Part shown: positions 29,380 to 38,209 of the stretch, in pieces | Layout of the letters: every line of letters starts with the position of its first letter | How positions within the stretch are numbered: position 1 is the first letter of the stretch | NCBI RefSeq assembly: GCF_029223545.1 | Contig: NZ_CP097870.1 | Location: 682,001 to 746,000, forward strand | Direction of reading: 5' to 3' | DNA: 64,000 nt | From: Thauera sp. GDN1 | GTDB taxonomy: Bacteria > Pseudomonadota > Gammaproteobacteria > Burkholderiales > Rhodocyclaceae | The notes under the pieces: generated by a model | The model's database searches: none | What the model saw: only the letters and a program-made list of their open reading frames with translations | What the model was told of the DNA's origin: nothing | Translations under genes and position numbers: made by a program

Positions 29380-29419
29380 GCGCCGCCGGCGCTCTATTGG
29401 TGCAGGCGTTCCGCCTTCT

Positions 29420-30577
29420 TCAGCGGTTCGCCGCCGGGGTCGGGCGCCTGCCGACCTCGACGCTGAGGTCGAGCTCCTCGCTGCCGCGCCGTACCCTGAA
29501 CACCGCGGTCTTGCCCGGCGGCAGCGCGGCGACCATGTCGAGCATCGCCCGTGGGTCCTGTACCGCCTGGCCGTCTAGGGCGATCAGCACGTCGCCCGGA
29601 CGCACGCCGGCGCGATCGGCGGGGCTGCCGCGCAGCACGCCGGCGATCAGCGCGCCGACCGTGTCGCGGTAACCGAAGGATTCGGCCAGTTCGGGCGTCA
29701 GGTCCTGGATCTCGACCCCCACCCAGCCACGTACGACCTCGCCGGTGGCGACGATCTGTTCGAGAACGGTGCGCGCGATCGACACCGGAATCGCGAAACC
29801 GATGCCGAGCGAGCCGCCCGAGCGCGAATAGATCGCGGTGTTGATGCCGACGAGGTGGCCGGCACTGTCGACCAGCGCCCCGCCCGAGTTGCCGGGGTTG
29901 ATCGCGGCGTCGGTCTGGATGTAGTTCTCGAAGGTGTTGATGCCGAGCTGGCTGCGCCCGAGCGCCGAGACGATCCCCATGGTCACCGTCTGGCCGACGC
30001 CGAAGGGGTTGCCGATCGCCAGCACCACGTCGCCGACCGCGAGGCTGTCGTTCCCCGAGAAGGTGATCGCCGGCAGCACCGCGTCGCTCTCGATGCGCAG
30101 CACGGCGAGATCGGTTTCCGGGTCGCGGCCGATCAGCCTGGCGGCGAACTTGCGCCCGTCGTTGAGGGCGACCTCGATCGCGTCGGCCGTCTCGATGACG
30201 TGGTTGTTGGTCAGCACGTAGCCGTCGGGGCTGACGATGACGCCGGAGCCGAGGCCCGATTCGCGCTGGCCGGGGTCGTTTTCGGGGCGCTCGCCGAAGA
30301 AGTGGCGGAACAGCGGATCGTCGAACAGGGGATGGCGCTGGCTGCGGCCGGCCTTGCTGGTGAAGATGTGCACCACTGCAGGCATCGACTGCTGCGCGGC
30401 GGGGGCATAGGAGCCGGCGGCCGGGCTGCGTTCGGCGCCCGCCGGGGCCTCGAGGATGGCGACGACGGCCGCGGGCGTGGCCTTGCGCAGCCATTCGGGC
30501 TTCAGCGTGTTGAGCACGAACAGCACCGCGACGCTGACGGTCACGGCCTGCGCGAAGATGAGCCACAAGCGGCGCAT
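29420..30577 (-). CDS. Membrane-anchored HtrA-type serine protease (DegS-like, S1C)
   Basis: 385 residues. An uncleaved N-terminal membrane helix (about 5-24) anchors a trypsin-like domain with the triad His 126 (TNNHVI), Asp 156 (TDLAVL) and Ser 231 (GNSGGAL), followed by one PDZ domain (about 285-375, with GVEIQDLTPELAESFG and RAGVRPGDVLIALDG). One PDZ and a membrane anchor match DegS, which senses misfolded outer-membrane proteins, rather than two-PDZ DegP. No RseA/RpoE genes are near, so its substrate is open. Convergent with tatC, divergent from the NIF3 gene (90 bp). Confidence 0.9.
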   Translation of the reverse strand: MRRLWLIFAQAVTVSVAVLFVLNTLKPEWLRKATPAAVVAILEAPAGAERSPAAGSYAPAAQQSMPAVVHIFTSKAGRSQRHPLFDDPLFRHFFGERPENDPGQRESGLGSGVIVSPDGYVLTNNHVIETADAIEVALNDGRKFAARLIGRDPETDLAVLRIESDAVLPAITFSGNDSLAVGDVVLAIGNPFGVGQTVTMGIVSALGRSQLGINTFENYIQTDAAINPGNSGGALVDSAGHLVGINTAIYSRSGGSLGIGFAIPVSIARTVLEQIVATGEVVRGWVGVEIQDLTPELAESFGYRDTVGALIAGVLRGSPADRAGVRPGDVLIALDGQAVQDPRAMLDMVAALPPGKTAVFRVRRGSEELDLSVEVGRRPTPAANR

Positions 30578-30667
30578 AATGTGGGACTTGAAGGACGAAG
30601 CTCACGAACGCCGCGCGCGGGCCGGTTGCCCGCAAGCGCTGCCGTTCGCATCATGGGAGGAGGCTGC

Positions 30668-31417
30668 ATGCAACTCATCGAGCTCAGGAATCATCTCGAC
30701 ACCCTGCTCGACACCCAGCGGCTCAAGGATTATTGCCCAAACGGTCTGCAAGTGGAAGGACGGCCCGAGGTGAGCCGCGTGCTGTGCGGTGTGACCGCGA
30801 GCCAGGCGCTGCTCGACCGTGCTGTCGCCGGCGGTCATGACGCCGTCTTCGTGCATCACGGCCTGTTCTGGAAGGGGGAGGACGGCCGTGTCACCGGCTT
30901 CCGGCGCCAGCGCCTGCGCGCGCTGCTGGCCAACGACATCAGCCTGTTCGCCTATCACCTGCCGCTGGACGTGCATCCGGAGCTCGGCAACAACGCCCAG
31001 CTCGGAAAGCGCATGGGCTGGCAGGGCGAAGGCCGCTTCGCCGACCAGGACCTGGGCTGGATCGGCCGGCCGGCCGAGCCCGGCCAGTCTGCGGATGCGA
31101 TTGCGCGCGCGCTGGCGCAGACGCTCGGTCGCGCGCCGCTGCTGGTCGGCGACGGGCGGCGTGCGGTCCGCCGCGTGGCCTGGTGCACCGGCGGTGCCCA
31201 GGGCTACTTCGAGCAGGCCATCCTGGCCGGGGCCGATCTCTACGTGTCGGGCGAGATCTCCGAGCAGACGGTGCATCTGGCGCGCGAATCCGGCGTCCCC
31301 TACATCGCCGCCGGCCATCACGCCACCGAGCGCTACGGCGCCCAGGCCATCGCCGCCTACCTCACCGACGAGCTCGGCCTGGAAGCCGAGTTCGTCGATC
31401 TCGACAATCCGGTCTAG
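30668..31417 (+). CDS. NIF3-family dinuclear metal-binding protein
   Basis: 249 residues, normal for YbgI/NIF3. Metal ligands are visible in FVHHGLFWKG (about 62-71), YHLPLDVHPELGNNAQL (about 96-112) and AGHHATERYG (about 216-225). GTP cyclohydrolase I type 2/NIF3-like by annotation habit, but the true function is unsettled. The ATG at 30668 is preceded by GGAGGAGG. Its TAG stop shares the CTAG tetramer with the stop of the convergent FimV-like gene. Confidence 0.9.
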   Translation: MQLIELRNHLDTLLDTQRLKDYCPNGLQVEGRPEVSRVLCGVTASQALLDRAVAGGHDAVFVHHGLFWKGEDGRVTGFRRQRLRALLANDISLFAYHLPLDVHPELGNNAQLGKRMGWQGEGRFADQDLGWIGRPAEPGQSADAIARALAQTLGRAPLLVGDGRRAVRRVAWCTGGAQGYFEQAILAGADLYVSGEISEQTVHLARESGVPYIAAGHHATERYGAQAIAAYLTDELGLEAEFVDLDNPV

Positions 31418-33288
31418 CGCGGCGCCTGCGCGCCGCTGTCCGGGCGCAGGCAGGGGCCGAGTTCTTCCTCGAGGATCGCCGACAGGGTCAGGATCTCGTC
31501 GATCACCGGGAACGGGAAGCCGATGCGGGTGCCGTCGCGGTTGTCGCGCAGCAGCCGCTGCAGGTAGCGCTGGCAGGCCGGAGTGCGCCAGCTCTTCTGC
31601 AGCGCTTCGGCGATGTGGGGCAGATCCTCGAGACTCATCCGCGAGGCGCGCAGGGCCTGATAGTTGTCCCAGTCCACCGCGTTCACGTTGAAGGTCTTGT
31701 TCAGCTCCCTGGCGATGGTGTCGAATTCCGCGCGCAGGCCGGCTCTGCGGTAGACCTCGAGCAGCTTCAGCCACGGGGTGACCGCTTCCCGCGGGTTGCT
31801 GCGCACGAATTCGGCCAGGGTTTCGGCCGCGCCGTGGACACGTCCGAAGCTGACCATGATGTCGGCGAGCTCCACCGCCGACTTGTACTCCTCGACGGCC
31901 GTGCCGTGCCCGGCGGCGTGCTCCCGCATCGCGATCGTGCCGGGCCCGAGGCCGGCGGAGGCGTCGGCCGCGGGCTCGGTGAGCGGGGTGGCGGATGCGG
32001 CGGGGCGCTCGACCGTCGGCGGGATCCGCGCGTCGGCGGCGGTGGCGACGGACGCCGGGCGGGGCTCGCGTCGGCCGCGCAGCAGCCATGCCGTCAGCAG
32101 CAGTGCGGCGAGGCCCAGGCCGGCGAGCAGGTAGAGGTCCCCGGCCGGTGATCCGGTCTCTGCCGATGCGGCCGGTGCGGCTGCGGGAGCCGGTGGGGCT
32201 GCGGCGGCAACGGCGGCGGACGCCGGGACGGCCTGTGCGTTCGCGGCCTGCGACGCGAGCGTGCTGCGCAGGCGGGCCTCGAGTGCGGCCTGCAGTTCCT
32301 CCAGCTCCTTCACCCGGGCAAGCAGCTCCATCTCGGCGACGATGCTGCGGTCGATGGCGGCGGCCACTTCGCGCTCGCGCTCGAGCAGGCCCTGCGGTGC
32401 GCTGGCGTCGGCCGTGGCGCCCGCGGCGTCGGGCGATGCGTTCGTCTGTGGCGCGGCGGTCGATGCAGCGGTGACGGTCTTGTCGACGACGACGCGATCC
32501 CCGGTCGGCTGCGCGACGGCCTGGGCCGGCGAGACGGTCTGGCGGCGGGCGGGCGCCGTCGCCGGCTTGGCGGTTGCGGCGTTCGCCACCTGGCGCAGGT
32601 CGGGGATGAGGACCCGGGTTCCGGTGGGCAGCGCGCGCTCATGGCTGGCCGGATCGGGGAACAGCCCGGGGTTGGCTGCGGCGGTCGCCCGCGTGAAGCG
32701 TTCGCGCGCCGCCGGATCGTCCGGATACAGGGCCTCGCCGAGCGAGGTCAGCGATTCGCCCGGTGCGGTGCTCCAGGTGCGGGAGGCGGGCTTCTGTGCC
32801 CGCGGTCGCTCGGTCCTGGGCGGGGTGACGCGCCGCTCCGTGGCCGACTTCCGATCGGGCGTGGACGCGCGTGCCGGCGGTGTGGCGACGGGCGCGCCGA
32901 CCGGTGCGGCGGCGGTGAAGGGCATCATCAGCGTGTACTCGCGCCGCAGCCGGGTGTCGCAGACGTTCTCGACGGCGAGCCGGAGGATGGGATCCTCGAC
33001 GGTGCGATCGGCGCGCACGATCAGGCGTGCGCCGGCCCCCTTGCCGGTGATGCTGACCCGTCCGCCGGCGAGCGCCGGGATGCCGTCCGAACTGTCCGCC
33101 GGGGCGACCACCCGGAAACAGTCCGCCTGGATCGCCCCGTCCGCCACCAGGCGGATCTCCGCGCGAAAGCGTTCGCCCAGCGCGGACAGGCTCGCGATCT
33201 CGCCGAGCGCGGCGGCGAATGCGGGCGAGGCGGGGTTGAACATGGCTGCGGCGACAGCAAGGGCAAGGGGTATCCGTCTGGTCTTCAT
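31414..33288 (-). CDS. FimV-like protein with LysM-like domain and C-terminal TPR-type region
   Basis: About 624 residues. Signal peptide to about 26; an N-terminal domain of FimV type (LGEIASLSALGERFRAEI, about 28-115); a Pro/Arg linker; a LysM-like domain (SLGEALYPDDPAARERF... to LIPDLRQV, about 175-235); an Ala-rich stretch with a coiled coil (about 290-345); a membrane helix near 385-405; a cytoplasmic C-terminal helical repeat (about 460-590). FimV organises polar type IV pili and chemosensory proteins through peptidoglycan binding. A second Met at 33291 is possible; upstream in-frame Met is not. Convergent with the NIF3 gene, with overlapping stops. Confidence 0.78.
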   Translation of the reverse strand: MKTRRIPLALAVAAAMFNPASPAFAAALGEIASLSALGERFRAEIRLVADGAIQADCFRVVAPADSSDGIPALAGGRVSITGKGAGARLIVRADRTVEDPILRLAVENVCDTRLRREYTLMMPFTAAAPVGAPVATPPARASTPDRKSATERRVTPPRTERPRAQKPASRTWSTAPGESLTSLGEALYPDDPAARERFTRATAAANPGLFPDPASHERALPTGTRVLIPDLRQVANAATAKPATAPARRQTVSPAQAVAQPTGDRVVVDKTVTAASTAAPQTNASPDAAGATADASAPQGLLEREREVAAAIDRSIVAEMELLARVKELEELQAALEARLRSTLASQAANAQAVPASAAVAAAAPPAPAAAPAASAETGSPAGDLYLLAGLGLAALLLTAWLLRGRREPRPASVATAADARIPPTVERPAASATPLTEPAADASAGLGPGTIAMREHAAGHGTAVEEYKSAVELADIMVSFGRVHGAAETLAEFVRSNPREAVTPWLKLLEVYRRAGLRAEFDTIARELNKTFNVNAVDWDNYQALRASRMSLEDLPHIAEALQKSWRTPACQRYLQRLLRDNRDGTRIGFPFPVIDEILTLSAILEEELGPCLRPDSGAQAPR

Positions 33289-33505
33289 CATCCGCGCGTC
33301 CGGCGCTGGGTTGGCTGGTGGCTTGCTTTTAGCAGACTCCCCACGGCCACTCCAGCAACTGTTTCGCATCTTCCCCACTGAATTGCTCGTGCCGTGACGA
33401 GTTGCGCACTCCGGTCGGCCGCGGCGGGCGTTTTGATTCCCGGGGGCGGCGGGAAAAATCGGCTAAGATCACCTGCCCATACGTTGACGTACGTGCAGGA
33501 CCACG

Positions 33506-34060
33506 ATGCCCTTACCCGTTTCCGCTTCCCCGCGCCGCCGCGTCCATGCCCGCCGCATCGAGGTCGAAGGCTTCCTGCGCGCGGATGGCCTGTACGAACT
33601 CGATGCCTCCCTCTGCGACGTCAAGGATGTCGATTATCCGCTCGCGTCGGGCCTGCGGCCGGCGGGCGTGCCGGTGCACCTGATGCGGGTGAGGGTGACG
33701 CTCGATGCGGCCTTCAACATCGTCGATGCGGTTGCCTGCTCCGACGGGGTGCCCTATCCGGGGCTGTGCGACACCATCGGTCCGGCATACCGGAAGCTGA
33801 TCGGGCTCAATCTCGTGCGCGGCTTCCGGCGCACGGTGGGGGAAATGTTCGCGGACGTGCGCGGCTGCACCCACATGAGCGAGCTGCTGATGTCCCTGCC
33901 GACCGCGGCGATCCAGACCTTCGCGACCTTCCGCACCGACAACGAGGATTCGCCCGAGAAGCCGTTCCAGCTCGATCGCTGCCATGCGCTCGAGACCTCG
34001 GCCGAGGCGGTGCGGCGCTATTACCCGAAGTGGTACCGGCCGGGCGGCGGGCAGGGCTGA
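33506..34060 (+). CDS. DUF2889 family protein
   Basis: 184 residues. Matches the DUF2889 pattern: [20 protein letters not shown] (about 13-32), a DVKD box, [11 protein letters not shown] (about 117-127) with the conserved Cys-Thr-His, and FATFR near 142. Function unknown; members are common in betaproteobacteria and often stand alone. Divergent from the FimV-like gene with 217 bp between; a TAAGAT box at 33464-33469 is a possible -10. Confidence 0.85.
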   Translation: MPLPVSASPRRRVHARRIEVEGFLRADGLYELDASLCDVKDVDYPLASGLRPAGVPVHLMRVRVTLDAAFNIVDAVACSDGVPYPGLCDTIGPAYRKLIGLNLVRGFRRTVGEMFADVRGCTHMSELLMSLPTAAIQTFATFRTDNEDSPEKPFQLDRCHALETSAEAVRRYYPKWYRPGGGQG

Positions 34061-34119
34061 GGGAATCGGCGGGTGGCCCGCCGATCGAGGCGTTCGGCGG
34101 TGCACTGCGCAAAAACGGT

Positions 34120-34125
34120 TATAAT
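34120..34125 (+). promoter_or_regulatory. Perfect -10 hexamer upstream of sucCD
   Basis: TATAAT in the A/T-rich island AAAAACGGTTATAATTATGG (34111-34130). No good -35 hexamer is seen at 16-18 bp. If used, the sucC leader is about 175 nt and contains the hairpin at 34267-34288. Confidence 0.55.
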
Positions 34126-34266
34126 TATGGGGTCTTGCGGTCGGGGCGGGTTCGTGCCCGGCCAGCGGGTCGGGTCGGGGGGTCCCGATTCATGGCGGTG
34201 GGCGACGGTCGAGGGAGACGGCGTCCATCGTGGAGCGCGCGCTCCGAAGCATGCCATCAACCTGTT

Positions 34267-34288
34267 CGCGACGGCGCGTGCCGTCGCG
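34267..34288 (+). other. Leader hairpin before sucC
   Basis: CGCGACGGC (34267-34275) pairs perfectly with GCCGTCGCG (34280-34288) around the tetraloop GCGT, ending 20 nt before the sucC ATG. Directly after it comes the palindrome TTCGATCGAA (34291-34300), which abuts the weak ribosome site AAGGG. No U run, so it is more likely a stability or translation element than a terminator. Confidence 0.5.
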
Positions 34289-34308
34289 GCTTCGATCGAA
34301 GGGCAACC

Positions 34309-35469
34309 ATGAAGATTCATGAGTATCAGGCAAAAGAACTGTTGAGGAAGTATGGCGTCGTCACGCCGCGCGGTTTCCACTGCGTGTCGGTGGACGGGGC
34401 GGTCAAGGCGGCCGAGGAACTCGGCGGCAAGATCTGGGTGGTGAAGGCCCAGATTCACGCCGGCGGCCGCGGCAAGGGTGGCGGCGTCAAGCTCGCCCGC
34501 TCGCTCGACGAAGTGCGCCAGCACGCCAACGACATCCTCGGCATGCAGCTCGTGACCCACCAGACCGGCCCCGAGGGCCAGAAGGTGCGCAACCTGCTGA
34601 TCGAGGAAGGCGCCGACATCAAGAAGGAATACTACGTCGCCGCGCTGACCGACCGCGCCACGCAGAAGGTCGCGATGATGGCCTCCTCCGAAGGCGGCAT
34701 GGACATCGAGGAAGTCGCGCACAGCACCCCCGAGAAGATCCTCAAGGAGTTCGTCGATCCGCTCGTCGGCCTCACCGACGCCCAGGCCGAGAACCTGGCC
34801 CGCGGCATCGGCGTGCCCGAGGCATCGGTCGCCAAGGCGGTCGATGCGCTCAAGCGCCTGTACACCTGCTACATGGAAACCGATGCCTCGCTGGCGGAAA
34901 TCAACCCGCTGATCCTCGAAGGCAACGGCAACATCAAGGCCCTGGACGCCAAGTTCAACTTCGACTCCAACGCCCTCTACCGTCACCCGGAAATCGTCGA
35001 TTTCCGCGACTTCGACGAAGAGGACGCCGACGAGATCGAGGCCTCCAAGTTCGACCTCGCCTACATCAGCCTCGACGGCAACATCGGCTGCCTGGTGAAC
35101 GGTGCCGGCCTGGCGATGGCCACCATGGACACGATCAAGCTGTTCGGCGCCGAGCCGGCCAACTTCCTCGACGTCGGCGGCGGCGCGACCACCGAGAAGG
35201 TCACCGAAGCCTTCAAGATCATGCTCAAGAACCCCAAGGTCAAGGGCATCCTGGTCAACATCTTCGGCGGCATCATGCGCTGCGACACCATCGCCACCGG
35301 CGTGGTCGCCGCGGCCAAGGAAGTTCATCTCTCCGTCCCGCTCGTGGTGCGCATGAAGGGCACCAACGAAGATCTCGGCAAGAAGATCCTCGCCGAGTCG
35401 GGTCTGCCGATCATCACCGCCGACACCATGGCGGAAGCTGCGACCAAGATCGTCGCTGCGGTCAAGTAA
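34309..35469 (+). CDS. sucC: Succinyl-CoA synthetase beta subunit (ADP-forming) SucC
   Basis: 386 residues, ATP-grasp enzyme. N-terminal [17 protein letters not shown], nucleotide-binding [18 protein letters not shown], ligase segment [10 protein letters not shown] and the C-terminal CoA-ligase fold with [15 protein letters not shown] and [11 protein letters not shown]. Makes succinate and ATP from succinyl-CoA in the TCA cycle. Operon with sucD, 12 bp apart; sdh and sucAB are not here. Confidence 0.97.
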   Translation: MKIHEYQAKELLRKYGVVTPRGFHCVSVDGAVKAAEELGGKIWVVKAQIHAGGRGKGGGVKLARSLDEVRQHANDILGMQLVTHQTGPEGQKVRNLLIEEGADIKKEYYVAALTDRATQKVAMMASSEGGMDIEEVAHSTPEKILKEFVDPLVGLTDAQAENLARGIGVPEASVAKAVDALKRLYTCYMETDASLAEINPLILEGNGNIKALDAKFNFDSNALYRHPEIVDFRDFDEEDADEIEASKFDLAYISLDGNIGCLVNGAGLAMATMDTIKLFGAEPANFLDVGGGATTEKVTEAFKIMLKNPKVKGILVNIFGGIMRCDTIATGVVAAAKEVHLSVPLVVRMKGTNEDLGKKILAESGLPIITADTMAEAATKIVAAVK

Positions 35470-35481
35470 GGAGAGCTTCGA

Positions 35482-36375
35482 ATGTCCATCCTGATCAACA
35501 AAGACACCAAGGTCATCACCCAGGGCATCACCGGCAAGACCGGCCAGTTCCACACCGAGAAGTGCCAGGAATACGCCAACGGCAAGAACTGCTTCGTCGC
35601 CGGCGTGAACCCTAAGAAGGCGGGCGAGAAGATCTTCGATATCCCCATCTACGCCTCGGTCAAGGAAGCGGCGTCGGAGACCGGCGCCACCGTGTCGGTC
35701 ATCTACGTGCCGCCCGCGGGCGCTGCCGACGCCATCTGGGAAGCCTGCGAGGCCGACCTCGACCTGGCGATCTGCATCACCGAAGGCATCCCGGTCCGCG
35801 ACATGCTGATCGTGCGCAACAAGATGAAGCAGAAGGTCGCCGCCGGCGGCAAGGAAACCCTGCTGCTCGGCCCCAACTGCCCCGGCCTGATCACGCCCGA
35901 CGAGATCAAGATCGGCATCATGCCCGGCCACATCCACCGCAAGGGCCGCATCGGCGTGGTGTCGCGTTCCGGCACCCTGACCTATGAAGCCGTCGCGCAG
36001 CTCACCGAAATCGGCCTCGGCCAGTCCTCGGCGGTCGGCATCGGCGGCGACCCGATCAACGGCCTCAAGCACATCGACGTGATGCGCATGTTCAACGACG
36101 ATCCGGACACCGACGCGGTGATCATGATCGGCGAGATCGGCGGTCCGGACGAAGCCGAAGCCGCGATGTGGTGCAAGGAAAACATGAAGAAGCCGATCGT
36201 CGGCTTCATCGCCGGCGTCACCGCGCCGGCCGGCAAGCGCATGGGCCACGCCGGCGCGCTGATCTCCGGTGGCGCGGACACCGCCGATGCCAAGCTCGCC
36301 ATCATGGAGGAATGCGGCTTCAAGGTCACCCGCAACCCGTCGGAAATGGGCAAGCTGCTGAAGGCCATGCTCTGA
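35482..36375 (+). CDS. sucD: Succinyl-CoA synthetase alpha subunit SucD
   Basis: 297 residues. CoA-binding Rossmann domain at the N-terminus (TQGITGKTGQFHTEK), and the active-site histidine that becomes phosphorylated in KRMGHAGALISGGADTA (His 256). GGAG precedes the ATG. A strong terminator follows the stop. Confidence 0.97.
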   Translation: MSILINKDTKVITQGITGKTGQFHTEKCQEYANGKNCFVAGVNPKKAGEKIFDIPIYASVKEAASETGATVSVIYVPPAGAADAIWEACEADLDLAICITEGIPVRDMLIVRNKMKQKVAAGGKETLLLGPNCPGLITPDEIKIGIMPGHIHRKGRIGVVSRSGTLTYEAVAQLTEIGLGQSSAVGIGGDPINGLKHIDVMRMFNDDPDTDAVIMIGEIGGPDEAEAAMWCKENMKKPIVGFIAGVTAPAGKRMGHAGALISGGADTADAKLAIMEECGFKVTRNPSEMGKLLKAML

Positions 36376-36398
36376 TCTTCATCGCTTGACGGATCACG

Positions 36399-36428
36399 AA
36401 GGCGCCGGCGAGTCCGGCGCCTTTTTTG
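36399..36428 (+). terminator. Rho-independent terminator after sucD
   Basis: AAGGCGCCGG (36399-36408) pairs with CCGGCGCCTT (36414-36423), loop CGAGT, followed by TTTTTT (36422-36427). A textbook terminator 24 bp past the sucD stop. Confidence 0.92.
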
Positions 36429-36450
36429 TTAACCCGCCCGGGCGGCGCGC

Positions 36451-36456
36451 TAGAAT
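36451..36456 (+). promoter_or_regulatory. -10 element candidate for the FHA gene cluster
   Basis: TAGAAT, 66 bp before the FHA gene and just after the sucD terminator. TTGTTA at 36426-36431 could serve as -35 with a long 19-nt spacer. Confidence 0.4.
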
Positions 36457-36521
36457 CCCTTCATGCATTTTCAGTCGCCGGGCCGGGCGCGGCGCCGACG
36501 CAACTTTCGAACGGGTGGGGC

Positions 36522-37250
36522 ATGCCGAAACTGGTTCTCAGCATGGACGGTCTGGTGCTCAAGGAGATGGCGCTCTCCAAGGAGCGAACCACCATTGGCC
36601 GCAAGCCGGACAACGACATCCAGATCGACAACCTGGCCATCAGCGGCCATCACGCGGTGATCACCTGCATCACCAACGACGCCTTCCTCGAAGACCGCAA
36701 CAGCACCAACGGTACCTACCTGAACGGCCAGCCGGTCAAGAAGAACGTGCTGCGCAACAACGACGTCATCGAGCTCGGCAAGTACCGGATCAAGTTTCTC
36801 GCCGACGAGGCCAGGTCCGGCCTGGCGACTTCGGAGATGATCGGCGCCACAACGCTCGGGGCCTTCGAGATGCCAGGAATCAGCACCGCGGTACCGCTGG
36901 CGTCCGGCGGGGCGGGGCCGTGCGAGACGCAGGTCATGTCGCCGGTGGCCGCTCCGGACGAGGCGGCGGACGCCGGCTCGGCGGCGCGGCTGGGGGTGAT
37001 CCAGGTGCTGAGCGGTGCCAACGCGGGGCGGGAGCTGCAGCTCGTCAAGTCGCTGACCACCCTCGGCAAGCCCGGCAGGCAGGTCGCGGTGATCACCCGT
37101 CGGCCGCACGGCTACTTCATCACCCATGTCGAGGGGGCCACTTTCCCGCTCGTCAACGGCAAGGCCATCGACGCCCAGGCGCGCCTGCTCCACGACCACG
37201 ACATCATCGAGCTGGCAGGCGTGAAGATGGAGTTCTTCCTGCAGCGCTGA
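36522..37250 (+). CDS. FHA-domain protein with a second, degenerate FHA-like repeat
   Basis: 242 residues. A canonical FHA domain at about 20-92 has the phosphothreonine-binding set: TTIGRKPDNDI (Gly-Arg), SGHHAVI (Ser, His), NSTNGTYLNG (Asn-Gly). A linker (about 95-165) follows, then a C-terminal region (about 168-240; LTTLGKPGRQVAVI...FPLVNGKAI) with the FHA layout but without the Arg and Ser-x-x-His residues. Likely reads a Ser/Thr phosphorylation signal; no kinase gene is in the window. Start at MPKLVLSMDG; upstream in-frame Met lacks support. First of a three-gene run with the phosphodiesterase and GAF-ATPase genes. Confidence 0.85.
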   Translation: MPKLVLSMDGLVLKEMALSKERTTIGRKPDNDIQIDNLAISGHHAVITCITNDAFLEDRNSTNGTYLNGQPVKKNVLRNNDVIELGKYRIKFLADEARSGLATSEMIGATTLGAFEMPGISTAVPLASGGAGPCETQVMSPVAAPDEAADAGSAARLGVIQVLSGANAGRELQLVKSLTTLGKPGRQVAVITRRPHGYFITHVEGATFPLVNGKAIDAQARLLHDHDIIELAGVKMEFFLQR

Positions 37251-37369
37251 GCGCCGGTGGCGGCGTGAATTTTTGCCGCGCCCGCCCGCGGGGCGGGTGA
37301 TAAGGTCCGCAGCGTGATGGGGATTTCGCGGCTGCCGGTGCCCTGCCGGTCATGCGGATGGTCGAGGTG

Positions 37370-38137
37370 ATGAAACTCAAGGTGCTCGGTTGCAGCGGCG
37401 GAATCGGCGGTTCGCAATCGCGCACCACGTCCTTCCTCGTCGATGACGACGTCCTGATCGACTGCGGGACAGGGGTCGGCGACCTGCCGCTCGAGGTGCT
37501 CGAGCGCATCGACCATGTGTTCCTGACCCATTCGCATCTCGATCACATCGCCGCGTTGCCGCTGATGATCGACTCGGTGGGCGAGAGGCGCTGCACACCG
37601 GTCGTGGTGCATGCGACCCCGGAGACCATCCGCATCCTGCGTGCGCACATCTTCAATTGGCTGATCTGGCCGGATTTTTCCACGATCCCCGACCACGAGC
37701 AGCCATTCATGCGCTTCCAGCCGCTCGGCGTCGGCGACCGGGTCGAACTCGGCGACCGCTGCATCACCGTGCTGCCGGCGCGGCATACGGTGCCGGCGGT
37801 CGCCTATCGCCTGGACAGCGGCTCCGGCCAGCTCGTATTCTCCGGCGACACGGCCTACTGCCCGGAGCTGGTCGCCGCGATCAACGCCTGTCCGGCGCTG
37901 CGCCACCTGATCCTGGAGACCGCGTTCGCCGAGGAGCAGCGCGAACTCGCAGCCGCGTCTCACCACCTGTGCCCGAGCATGTCGCGTACGATGCTGGACG
38001 AGATCCATGGGACGCCGTTGGTGCATGTCAGCCACCTCAAGCCGGGCGTCGGCGGGCGCATCATGGAACAGTTGCATGCGGCGGGGAGCGCACTCTCCGT
38101 CCGCCGCCTCGAGCAGGGTGACGTGCTCGAATTCTGA
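37370..38137 (+). CDS. Metallo-beta-lactamase fold cyclic-nucleotide phosphodiesterase-like protein
   Basis: 255 residues. Begins MKLKVLGCSGGIGGSQSRTTSF, then the metal motif THSHLDHI (His 54, His 56, Asp 58, His 59), a second-half VLPARHTVPAVAYRL, FSGDTAYCPEL (bridging Asp) and VHVSHLKPG (final His). The layout matches class II cAMP phosphodiesterases and their bacterial relatives; RNase Z-type hydrolases are the main alternative. All metal ligands look intact. Start uncertain: Met codons at 37352 and 37358 are also in frame and the GAGGTG site touches the chosen ATG. Confidence 0.8.
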   Translation: MKLKVLGCSGGIGGSQSRTTSFLVDDDVLIDCGTGVGDLPLEVLERIDHVFLTHSHLDHIAALPLMIDSVGERRCTPVVVHATPETIRILRAHIFNWLIWPDFSTIPDHEQPFMRFQPLGVGDRVELGDRCITVLPARHTVPAVAYRLDSGSGQLVFSGDTAYCPELVAAINACPALRHLILETAFAEEQRELAAASHHLCPSMSRTMLDEIHGTPLVHVSHLKPGVGGRIMEQLHAAGSALSVRRLEQGDVLEF

Positions 38138-38209
38138 GCGATGCGCTTGCGCCCGCATCCGGGCCGGCAGTCCGGGACACGCATCGCGCCGGACCTACAG
38201 CGAGGAAAC

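Noticed and set aside
33394..35469. A 691-codon frame that would extend SucC by 300 residues
   Set aside because: The upstream part overlaps the DUF2889 gene in another frame and the promoter region; SucC starts at [12 protein letters not shown] (34309).
34021..36249. A 742-codon reverse frame opposite sucC and sucD
   Set aside because: Shadow frame; sucCD on the plus strand are complete with promoter and terminator.
37281..37297. CCCGCCC-GCG-GGGCGGG palindrome after the FHA gene as a terminator
   Set aside because: A 7-bp stem with a 3-base loop and no T run on either strand; in this GC-rich sequence it is weak evidence.
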